From the NCBI GenBank assembly GCA_903928045.1, contig CAIYPH010000044.1:1-5920 (forward strand): a DNA stretch of 5,920 nucleotides, written 5' to 3'. The translations under genes were made by a program, and so were the position numbers. This stretch comes from an uncultured Rhodospirillales bacterium. GTDB taxonomy: Bacteria; Pseudomonadota; Alphaproteobacteria; Acetobacterales; Acetobacteraceae. The notes under the pieces are model-generated. The model saw only the letters and a list, made by a program, of their open reading frames with translations, did not search any database and was not told where the DNA came from. Shown here piece after piece: positions 1-5,557 of the stretch (the first letter of the stretch is position 1; each line of letters opens with the position of its first letter).

Positions 1-3
1 CAC

Positions 4-183
4 ATGTTCGGCATCGCTCCGGCCTGCATTCCCCCTCTGCCGAAGCGCCCCCGCACACCCCGCAAGAAACCCGCGCCCAAACCGCGCCCCCTCACCCGCA
101 AACTGCGCGAGGCCATCCACTGGTACCCCAACTCCGAGGGGAAACCGATGAAACTCCTCCCCAGGCGATTACCCAGGGACTAG
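4..183 (+). CDS. Short basic proline-rich protein, possibly C-terminal part of a gene starting before the window
   Basis: I do not recognise this product. The frame from ATG at 4 to TAG at 181-183 encodes 59 residues. It is open back to the window edge, so it could be the end of a longer protein. The first half is rich in Pro, Arg and Lys (for example PKRPRTPRKKPAPKPRP, about residues 13-29). A more ordered-looking stretch follows (LREAIHWYPNSEGKP, about residues 34-48), and the end is basic. Third codon positions are mostly G or C until the last few codons, which fits a coding frame in this genome. No Shine-Dalgarno sequence can be judged because only three bases precede the ATG. It converges on the solute-binding protein gene, with 47 bases between the two stop codons. 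It could be a nucleic-acid-binding or linker-type tail, or simply an open frame in GC-rich DNA. Confidence 0.4.
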   Translation: MFGIAPACIPPLPKRPRTPRKKPAPKPRPLTRKLREAIHWYPNSEGKPMKLLPRRLPRD

Positions 184-230
184 GCCGCAACGCCCGAATT
201 GCGCCCATTTAGTTACGATATCAAAACAAT

Positions 231-1820
231 CTAGCCCTTCCGCACATTCCAGAACACCGGCGCCGGCCCCCGCAGCAACCCGTTGAGATTGCTCCGCCAG
301 GCCGTCGACTGGATGTATTGGCCCAGCGGAATGTAAGGCACGAAATCCAGACATTCCAACTGGATACGCTCGGATATCCGCTTCTGCTCCGCCGGGTCCG
401 TGCTGTCGATCCACGCATCGCGCAGCGCCTCCAGCCCCGCATGCTCCGGCCACCCGATCCAGGCGTCCTTGCCATTGGTCCGCAACCCCGTCGCCAGCAC
501 CGGGTTGCCGAAATCAACCGAGGGAAACCCGGACGGAAACACCGACCACCCGCCCTTCTCCAGCGGCTCCTTGCTGTTGCGCCGCTGCGTCACCGTGCCC
601 CAATCCGTCGTCTGGATGTCGATATTGAGCCCGATTTTCCGAAACGCCCCCTCCGCCACCTGGCACAACACGTCATAGGCCGGCGGATCGGAGGGATGCA
701 TGAACGCGATCCGCTCGCCGTTATAGCCGCCCTCCCGCAACATCGCCTTGATCGCCGCCACCGAGGGCCGATTGCGCAATTTTTCCATCCCCGCCTCCGA
801 GGCGCTCTCGGTGCCCGGAATGAAAAACCCGATCGGCGCCCGCCACCCCTCCCGATCATCCGCCATCACCGCCGTCATCTCGTCGGTCTGATCGATCGCA
901 TACAGCATCGCCCGCCGAACCGCCGGATTGGCGGTCGGCCCATGCAGAAAATTCGGCCGCAACACCGGGTACACCCCATGCGTATCCAGCCGCCCGACCG
1001 TCACGCCCGGCGATTTCCGCAGCATCGGGAGCAGATCGGGGATCGGTACCTCCACCCAGTCCACCTCCCCGGTCGCCAACGCCCCCGCCGCCGTCGCCGC
1101 ATCGGGGATCACCCGCCATTCCACCCGATCGACATGCACATGATACCCGCCCCACCCGTATTCCACCGGCTCGTTGCGCGGAACATATTTCTCGAATTTG
1201 GCGAACACCGCCTGGCTGCCTGAGACGAATTCATTCCCCACCCAACGGAACGGCCCACTCCCGATCGCCTCCGCCGCCTGCTTGTACGGGTCCTGCGCGA
1301 ACCGCTCAGGCATGATCACACAGGTCGGCTGCGTCTTCGCCAGCGCGTTGGGGAGGAACGGAAACGGCTTCCGCAGCCGCCACACCATCGTCCGGTCATC
1401 GCTCGCCTCCAGCGCGTCCATCCGCGCATTGATCGAGGCCCCGATCGGGTCCCGCACCATCCAGCGCTTCACCGATGCCACACAATCCCGCGCCCGGACC
1501 GGCTCGCCGTCATGGAACGTCAACCCCGGCCGCAGCTTCATCGTCCACCGCTTGCCACCATCCTCCACGAGATGGCCCTCGACCATGTGCGGATGTGCGT
1601 TGAGCGCGATATCCCGTGTGTAGAGGGTTTCGTAGATCATCATCGCCAACGTCCGTGTCGCCTGCGCGGTTGTCCACACCGGGTCCCAACTCGGCGGATT
1701 GGTGGTGGGAACGAATACGAGCGTGCTCCCCTTGCCGCCCAAGGCGGGCTGCGCAAGGGCCGAACGTGTGGACATGGCCGCACTGGCGGCGAGACCGGCG
1801 AGGGCCTGGCGACGCTTCAT
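231..1820 (-). CDS. ABC transporter substrate-binding protein, family 5 (dipeptide/oligopeptide type), secreted
   Basis: A 529-residue periplasmic binding protein of the SBP_bac_5 family, which deliver peptides, opines or other small molecules to an ABC importer. The N-terminus MKRRQALAGLAASAA is a signal peptide with a twin-arginine-like RR pair, and cleavage is likely after the ALA at 21-23. Family landmarks are LRPGLTFHDGEPVRARD (97-112), GSGPFRW (187-193) and the domain-linking stretch around VDRVEWRVIPDAATAAGALATGEVDW (230-255). Length is normal for the family. The start is supported by GGAGGA at 1827-1832, six bases before the ATG. It lies 80 bases after the C45 gene on the same strand, with no clear terminator between them, so it is probably the last gene of that operon. 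No partner permease or ATPase lies in the window, so the ligand cannot be named. The hydrolase next to it suggests an amide-containing or peptide-like compound, which is inference. Confidence 0.93.
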   Translation of the reverse strand: MKRRQALAGLAASAAMSTRSALAQPALGGKGSTLVFVPTTNPPSWDPVWTTAQATRTLAMMIYETLYTRDIALNAHPHMVEGHLVEDGGKRWTMKLRPGLTFHDGEPVRARDCVASVKRWMVRDPIGASINARMDALEASDDRTMVWRLRKPFPFLPNALAKTQPTCVIMPERFAQDPYKQAAEAIGSGPFRWVGNEFVSGSQAVFAKFEKYVPRNEPVEYGWGGYHVHVDRVEWRVIPDAATAAGALATGEVDWVEVPIPDLLPMLRKSPGVTVGRLDTHGVYPVLRPNFLHGPTANPAVRRAMLYAIDQTDEMTAVMADDREGWRAPIGFFIPGTESASEAGMEKLRNRPSVAAIKAMLREGGYNGERIAFMHPSDPPAYDVLCQVAEGAFRKIGLNIDIQTTDWGTVTQRRNSKEPLEKGGWSVFPSGFPSVDFGNPVLATGLRTNGKDAWIGWPEHAGLEALRDAWIDSTDPAEQKRISERIQLECLDFVPYIPLGQYIQSTAWRSNLNGLLRGPAPVFWNVRKG

Positions 1821-1900
1821 CGTAATTCCTCCGGCTGGCGATTGCTTCGCCTTCGCCGCTGAATCTAGGGCCGATCAGCCCGCCGCGTCCACGCCCCGTT

Positions 1901-3013
1901 TTAGAGCGTGTACCGCGTATAGACGGCGCCAAGGGCGGGCAGGGGGGCCGCTTCGAGAATGCCGGCGGCGGGCTGCATGACGATGGCGGCGACAGTCGCG
2001 ACCTCGACGTTCTGCAGGCTCATCCGCGGTGGCCGACAGACCGACCAGGGGGAGGCGAAATCGTCTTCCAGCGCGCGCTTGAGATGCTCCGGGGTAAGAC
2101 CGCCGACATCGGGCGTGAGGAGGTCACGCACCCGAATGTCGCGGTAAAGGCTGCAGGGCGTACTGGCGATCCCGGTGTCTTTCAGTTTGGTCAGCGCCAC
2201 GGGGCTTTGGAAATGGTTGGCGTGGACGATGAGCCCGTTCTCGGCATGCACCTGAAAGGTCTCGTCGGGCGCGCATTCGAAGTCGATCGCCACCGCTGCG
2301 CCAGCCAGCGTGGATGCGCTGACCATCATATTGTTTGCAGCGGATTTCCTGGTCGCGTACACGGCCCGCATGGCGAGCGCGGGGTTGCCCTCTTGCAGGC
2401 ATTTGCGGCGGATCAGCGCCAGCGGTACGCCGATATCGCGATAGTCGCGGTCGGATTCCAGATAGTTCGCGGTAATCGCAATACCCGCGGAATTAAGCCC
2501 GGAGCGGGCCAATGCGCCTGCCTCGGTGAAGGTGAGGATATCCGGCCCGTCATCCCGTCGGATGCGCAGCACCACCGCGGTCTCGGCGCATTCGGCCTTC
2601 CAGTCCCAGTTCTGCGCGTGCAACAGCCGCCCCTCGGCGGTAGCGCCCGGCAGGGCGATGACGCCGGTGCAGCCATCTGGCGGTTCCTCCAGCTTGGCGC
2701 GCAGCGTCGGGTTCTCGGCGAGTTTGAGAATCTCGGTGCGGGCGTTGAGCAAGGCGACATGGGTGAAGGGGATGCCGGCGCCCGCGGCGATGCCCTGCAT
2801 CTCCGGCACGTAGCTGTCGTCGAAGGCGTCGATGATCGGCGTATAAGCGCGCACCAATGCGGCGATCTCGGCCTCGCCGAGATTCATGCGGGCGAGCTGG
2901 GCGCCATAATGGGCGACGCCCCGGCGGATGCGCTCGGCGGCCTGGCGGCCATACTGCACGCCGCGCTCGTAGGGCGTGCCGGAGACGTCGATGAGCGGGA
3001 AGGGGGCGGCCAT
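1901..3013 (-). CDS. C45-family peptidase / acyl-CoA:6-aminopenicillanate acyltransferase-like Ntn hydrolase
   Basis: A 370-residue cytoplasmic enzyme of the penicillin acyltransferase (AAT, peptidase C45) family. Members cut themselves before a cysteine and then hydrolyse or transfer acyl groups on amides. The expected nucleophile is Cys115 in DGCTG. Other family landmarks are N90-A-R-T-E94, the AQNWDW block (133-138), SGLNSAGIAI (171-180) and NHF (266-268). No signal peptide is seen. I chose ATG at 3013, giving MAAPFPLIDVSG, because the family homology begins there and the gene then starts one base after the SDR stop. An upstream in-frame ATG at 3067 would add 18 poorly folding residues and overlap the SDR gene by 53 bases. 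The substrate is unknown. Bacterial relatives act on N-acyl amino acids, peptides or similar amides, so the enzyme may process what the downstream binding protein helps import (inference). Confidence 0.9.
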   Translation of the reverse strand: MAAPFPLIDVSGTPYERGVQYGRQAAERIRRGVAHYGAQLARMNLGEAEIAALVRAYTPIIDAFDDSYVPEMQGIAAGAGIPFTHVALLNARTEILKLAENPTLRAKLEEPPDGCTGVIALPGATAEGRLLHAQNWDWKAECAETAVVLRIRRDDGPDILTFTEAGALARSGLNSAGIAITANYLESDRDYRDIGVPLALIRRKCLQEGNPALAMRAVYATRKSAANNMMVSASTLAGAAVAIDFECAPDETFQVHAENGLIVHANHFQSPVALTKLKDTGIASTPCSLYRDIRVRDLLTPDVGGLTPEHLKRALEDDFASPWSVCRPPRMSLQNVEVATVAAIVMQPAAGILEAAPLPALGAVYTRYTL

Positions 3014-3014
3014 C

Positions 3015-3719
3015 TCAGCCGCGTCCGGGCACGGGGACGAGCACGCCGGTGATGCCGGAACCGGCATCGGACAGCAGGAAGGCGATGGTGGCGGCGACTT
3101 CCTCGGTGCGGGTCCAATTCGTGGGATCGGCGCCCGGCATGTCGGCGCGGTTCTGCGGGGTGTCCATGGTGCCGGGGAGCACGGCGTTGACGCGCACGGC
3201 TTCGCCCTTCAGCTCATCAGCGAAGCTCTCGACCATGCGATGCACGGCGCTCTTGGCGGCCGCATAGGCGGACATCCCGGCGGGCGCCCGCCGGGCCGCA
3301 CCGGCGCCGACCGCGACGATGGAGCCGCCACCATTTGCGCGCATATGGGCGGCGGCGGCGCGCACCACGTTGAGCGTGGTCAGCACGTTGAGGCGGAATT
3401 GCTGCTCCCACAGCGCCGCCGGGCTGTCGGCGAGCCCGGCCCAGGCGAAGCCGCCGACGGTATGGGCCACGCCGTGCAGCCCGCCATGCTCGGCGATCAC
3501 GCCGGCGATCGAGGCCGCGCAGGCGACCTCGTCGGCGAGGTCGGCGAGCGCCACCTTCGCCAGCCGGGGATGGGCGGGCAGGGCGTCGAGCATGGCACCC
3601 GGCCGGTCAAAGGCGGCGACGGTGGCGCCCTCGGCGAGCAGCAGGGCGGTGGTGGCGCGGCCGAGATTGCCGGCGGCGCCGGTGAGGATGATGGTCTTGC
3701 CGTCGAGCGATCCGGGCAT
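3015..3719 (-). CDS. Short-chain dehydrogenase/reductase (SDR), atypical active site
   Basis: A 234-residue Rossmann-fold protein of the SDR superfamily. The nucleotide-binding loop is TGAAGNLG (13-20), which differs from the classical TGxxxGxG because Asn18 replaces a glycine. Asp38 at the end of the second strand suggests NAD(H) preference. Asp60 (DLAD), Asn111, the YAAAK pair Tyr152/Lys156 and the PG turn at 182-183 all fit. The usual catalytic serine, 13 residues before the tyrosine, falls on Ala139 in VAVGAGAARRAPAG, so the standard Ser-Tyr-Lys set is incomplete. The start is supported by AGAGGA at 3728-3733, eight bases before the ATG. It is the first gene of the leftward operon and its stop is one base before the C45 start. 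Substrate unknown. It could be an oxidoreductase of a related subfamily or a cofactor-binding protein of reduced activity. Confidence 0.9.
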   Translation of the reverse strand: MPGSLDGKTIILTGAAGNLGRATTALLLAEGATVAAFDRPGAMLDALPAHPRLAKVALADLADEVACAASIAGVIAEHGGLHGVAHTVGGFAWAGLADSPAALWEQQFRLNVLTTLNVVRAAAAHMRANGGGSIVAVGAGAARRAPAGMSAYAAAKSAVHRMVESFADELKGEAVRVNAVLPGTMDTPQNRADMPGADPTNWTRTEEVAATIAFLLSDAGSGITGVLVPVPGRG

Positions 3720-3792
3720 GGCGGGCGTCCTCTATTTGCGTGCGCCATGATGCGGGTGGTGCGGCCTGGGTTCAATGGCCGGGGCGCGGGAG

Positions 3793-3821
3793 TTGCTGCC
3801 GGTCTGGGGTAATGTTATATT
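3793..3821 (+). promoter_or_regulatory. Predicted sigma70-type promoter for the znu operon
   Basis: TTGCTG at 3793-3798 and TATATT at 3816-3821 are separated by 17 bases, the ideal spacing. The -35 box is only a partial match to TTGACA, while the -10 box is good. Transcription would start at about 3827-3830. The -10 lies inside the Zur palindrome, so bound Zur would block RNA polymerase. This is a by-eye prediction; the second AT-rich hexamer TATTAT at 3818-3823 is an alternative -10 with a 19-base spacer. Confidence 0.5.
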
Positions 3822-3827
3822 ATACCA
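3813..3827. promoter_or_regulatory. Zur operator (zinc uptake regulator box)
   Basis: TGTTATATTATACCA is an imperfect inverted repeat centred on T3820. It differs at one position from the TGTTATA-N-TATAACA pattern I recall for proteobacterial Zur sites. Extended to 23 bases (3809-3831), about 18 of 22 scored positions agree with the longer consensus recalled from memory. It is a striking AT-rich island in GC-rich DNA and lies about 100 bases before a zinc-type ABC ATPase gene. Zur is a Fur-family repressor that binds such sites when zinc is plentiful. The position over the predicted -10 box fits repression. It argues for zinc rather than manganese as the metal carried by the transporter downstream. 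Confidence 0.82.
3819..3827 (-). promoter_or_regulatory. Extended -10 element facing the SDR operon, inside the Zur box
   Basis: Read on the - strand this is TGGTATAAT: a perfect TATAAT with the upstream TGn extension. Transcription would start near 3812, giving a leader of roughly 90 bases before the SDR start at 3719. No good -35 box sits at the right distance; the bases there are GGGGAG-like. Extended -10 promoters can work without one. Zur boxes are AT-rich palindromes and can contain TATAAT by chance, so confidence is limited. Confidence 0.35.
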
Positions 3828-3848
3828 ATGCGCGATCCCCTCTCCCCC

Positions 3849-3932
3849 ATGGCAGGTGCCGGGCCCAGGCTGATCCTGTCGTCCGGGCTTATCCTGTTGA
3901 TATGGCTGGTCTCCTGGTGGGCGGCCCAATGA
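3849..3932 (+). CDS. Candidate small single-span membrane peptide (27 aa; 34 aa if started at 3828)
   Basis: An unannotated-size frame from ATG at 3849 to TGA at 3930-3932 encodes 27 residues. Residues 8-26 are almost wholly hydrophobic (LILSSGLILLIWLVSWWAA), preceded by Pro6-Arg7, with Arg7 the only charge and three tryptophans near the end. This predicts one membrane span with the N-terminus probably inside. Its stop overlaps the znuC start as ATGA (3929-3932), the same coupling seen elsewhere in the operon. An in-frame ATG at 3828 would add MRDPLSP; it sits at the predicted transcription start, which would allow leaderless translation. No good Shine-Dalgarno sequence precedes either ATG. 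It might be a small subunit or regulator of the zinc transporter, a leader that couples translation to znuC, or a chance frame in the leader RNA. I do not recognise a family. Confidence 0.42.
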   Translation: MAGAGPRLILSSGLILLIWLVSWWAAQ

Positions 3933-4672
3933 TCGAGCTCAAGAACCTCACCTGCCTCTACGGTCGCCGCCCCGCCGTGCACCACGTTTCCGGCCGCTTC
4001 GAGCCCGGCAGCATGACGGCGATTGTCGGGCCGAACGGGGCGGGCAAGACCACGCTGCTGCGCACCATCGCGGGGCTGCATCGCGATTTCGAGGGGCGGG
4101 TGATCCGGAACGGCCGCATCGGCCTGCTCCCGCAGACCCCCTCGCTCGACAAGGCCTTCCCCATTACCTGTGCCGAAGTGGTGGCGATGGGCGGCATTGC
4201 CGGGCTCGGCATCTTCGCCGCCGCGCCCGCGCCGACTCGGGTCAGTGAGGCGTTACAATCGGTCGGCCTCGCCGGCTTCGAGCGGCGTTTGGCCGGCACG
4301 CTCTCGGCCGGGCAGTTCCAGCGCCTGCTCTTCGCCCGGCTGATGGTGCAGGACGCGCCGGTGATGCTGCTCGACGAGCCCTTCGCCGCGGTGGACGCCC
4401 GTACCACCGCCGACCTGATGCGCCTGCTGCATCGCTGGCACGGCGAGGGCCGCACCATCGTCGCCGTGCTGCATGATCTCGATCTCGTCGCCCGTGAGTT
4501 CCCCAGCACCCTGCTGCTGGCACGCGACAAAATCGCCTGGGATCGCACCGGGGTCGCGCTTTCGGCCGAGCACCGGCTGCGGGCGCGGCTGGTGGCCGAG
4601 GCTTGGGCGGATGACCCCGCCCTCTGCCAGGACGCCCCCCGCCTGGATGCCCCTCGCCTGGACGCAGCGTGA
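3929..4672 (+). CDS. znuC: Zinc ABC transporter ATP-binding protein (ZnuC-like)
   Basis: A 247-residue ATPase that powers zinc import through the neighbouring permease at the inner face of the cytoplasmic membrane. All nucleotide-binding motifs are visible: Walker A GPNGAGKTT (34-42), Q-loop Gln69, signature LSAGQ (125-129, with Ala for the usual Gly), Walker B VMLLDEP (145-151), D-loop Asp156 and switch His182. The sequence is of the metal (Mn/Zn/Fe chelate type) ATPase class, and the Zur box upstream favours zinc. I chose ATG at 3929 because homology begins at MIELKNLTCLYG. ATGs at 3902 and 3740 are in frame, but they add non-homologous residues and the latter lies upstream of the predicted promoter. 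The start overlaps the stop of the small upstream frame and the stop overlaps the permease start (GTGA). The C-terminus ends in a repeated DAPRL. Confidence 0.92.
   Translation: MIELKNLTCLYGRRPAVHHVSGRFEPGSMTAIVGPNGAGKTTLLRTIAGLHRDFEGRVIRNGRIGLLPQTPSLDKAFPITCAEVVAMGGIAGLGIFAAAPAPTRVSEALQSVGLAGFERRLAGTLSAGQFQRLLFARLMVQDAPVMLLDEPFAAVDARTTADLMRLLHRWHGEGRTIVAVLHDLDLVAREFPSTLLLARDKIAWDRTGVALSAEHRLRARLVAEAWADDPALCQDAPRLDAPRLDAA
4631..4666 (+). repeat. 15-base tandem repeat at the end of znuC (DAPRL-DAPRL-DA)
   Basis: Two 15-base units, 4631-4645 and 4646-4660, differ at two positions and are followed by a partial third unit (GACGCA). In frame they give DAPRL twice and then DA. The repeat lies beyond the conserved ATPase core and probably arose by slippage; it should be tolerated as a flexible tail. 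Unit length is a multiple of three, so copy-number change would not break the frame or the overlap with znuB. Confidence 0.8.
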
Positions 4673-5529
4673 TCCAATTCCTGTTCGAGCCGTTTGCGCT
4701 TGGCTTCATGCGCAGGGCTTTGGCCGGCTGCATCGCGCTGTCGATCGCCGGGCCGCCGCTCGGCGTGTTCCTGGTGCTCCGGCGGATGAGCCTGATGAGC
4801 GACGTGTTGCAGCACGGCATACTGCCGGGCATCGCGCTCGGCGCCGTGGTGGGCGGCATTTCGGTGCCGGCGATGGGGGCGGGCGGGTTTCTCGCCGGGC
4901 TCACGGTGGCGCTGCTGGCCGGTGCGCTGAGCCGGACGACCGGCGGGCGGGAGGATAGCCAGTTGGCCGGCGTCTACCTCGTCGCGCTGGCGCTCGGCGT
5001 CGCGATCCTTTCGGCGCAGCGCGGCGTCGATCTTACTCATTTGCTGTTCGGCAGCGTGCTGGCGGTGGATGACATTTCGCTGCTGCTGATGGCCGGCGCG
5101 GCGACCGTGGTGCTGCCGAGCCTCGCGCTACTGTGGCGACCGCTGGTGCTGGAGAGCTTCGACCCCGATTTCCATCGCGCCACCGGCGGGCACGGCGCGC
5201 TGGTGCATCTCGGCTTCCTCGCCCTCGTTGTGCTGGCGGTGGTCTCCGGCTTCACCGCGCTCGGCACGCTGATGTCGGTCGGGCTGATCATGCTGCCGGC
5301 GGTGGCGGCGCGGCATTGGGGGGAGACGCTGGGCGGGCAGGTGATCGCCGCGGTGGTAATCGCGCTTGCCGCCTCGGTGATCGGCCTGTTGGTCTCCTAC
5401 CACGCCGACGTGCCCGCCGGCCCCGCCATCGTGCTGTCGGCTGGCGCCCTGTGGATCGGCGGCGTGCTGGCCGGGCGGCGCGAAAGCCTGCTGCGGCGGC
5501 TTGTGCGGCAGGCCCATTACGCCGGATGA
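4669..5529 (+). CDS. znuB: Zinc ABC transporter permease (ZnuB-like)
   Basis: A 286-residue multi-span inner membrane protein of the ABC-3 (ZnuB/MntB/TroC) family that forms the metal channel with the ATPase. Hydrophobic segments recur through the whole length, roughly 16-36, 52-88, 98-116, 124-158, 178-212 and 222-268, consistent with seven to nine spans. Family landmarks are VFLVLRRMSLMSDVLQHGILPG (split here as VFLVLRRMSLM at 33-43 and SDVLQHGILPG at 44-54), FGSVLAV (127-133), LVLESFDPDF (159-168), GTLMSVGLIMLPAVAAR (199-215) and DVPAGPAIVLSAG (247-259). The start is GTG at 4669, overlapping the znuC stop as GTGA, so translation is probably coupled. The next in-frame ATG is Met14, which would remove the conserved FEPFALGFM start. 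No binding-protein gene follows within the window. Confidence 0.92.
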   Translation: MIQFLFEPFALGFMRRALAGCIALSIAGPPLGVFLVLRRMSLMSDVLQHGILPGIALGAVVGGISVPAMGAGGFLAGLTVALLAGALSRTTGGREDSQLAGVYLVALALGVAILSAQRGVDLTHLLFGSVLAVDDISLLLMAGAATVVLPSLALLWRPLVLESFDPDFHRATGGHGALVHLGFLALVVLAVVSGFTALGTLMSVGLIMLPAVAARHWGETLGGQVIAAVVIALAASVIGLLVSYHADVPAGPAIVLSAGALWIGGVLAGRRESLLRRLVRQAHYAG

Positions 5530-5533
5530 TAGG

Positions 5534-5550
5534 CCCCTGAATAAGGGGAG
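5534..5550 (+). promoter_or_regulatory. Hairpin overlapping the Shine-Dalgarno sequence of the Rid gene
   Basis: CCCCT (5534-5538) pairs with AGGGG (5544-5548) around a five-base loop GAATA. The Shine-Dalgarno sequence AAGGGGAG (5543-5550), seven bases before the ATG at 5558, is therefore mostly inside the stem. The znuB stop is at 5527-5529, five bases before the stem, so a ribosome finishing znuB would open it. There is no U run after the stem, so it is not an intrinsic terminator. A small, by-eye structure. Confidence 0.45.
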
Positions 5551-5557
5551 ACGCCAC

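Noticed and set aside
186..203. CGCAA/TTGCG inverted repeat between the convergent stops, as a terminator
   Set aside because: The stem has only five pairs with an eight-base loop, and only three T follow some bases later on the + strand; too weak to call.
318..1223. A 301-codon open frame on the + strand across the solute-binding protein gene
   Set aside because: It is antisense to a gene with clear family motifs, is rich in Arg, Pro and His as expected of a GC-rich shadow frame, and shows no domain.
1868..1881. GGGC/GCCC hairpin between the C45 and binding protein genes, as a terminator
   Set aside because: Four-base stem with no T run on the - strand; it does not justify splitting the operon.
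2084..3052. A 322-codon open frame on the + strand opposite the C45 gene
   Set aside because: The C45 motifs on the - strand are unmistakable; this frame is Gly/Ala/His-rich without recognisable features.
3014..3067. A longer C45 protein starting at ATG 3067
   Set aside because: It would overlap the SDR gene by 53 bases and add a non-homologous Pro/Cys/Ser segment; ATG 3013 fits the family start.
2976..3812. A 278-codon open frame on the + strand opposite the SDR gene
   Set aside because: Low-complexity Gly/His-rich shadow of the SDR; it would also run through the divergent promoter region.
3740..3928. A longer ZnuC starting at 3740
   Set aside because: The extra 63 residues have no family similarity and the start lies upstream of the predicted promoter and Zur site.
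3958..5040. A 360-codon open frame on the - strand across znuC and znuB
   Set aside because: Arg/Ser/Pro-rich antisense shadow of two well-supported genes.
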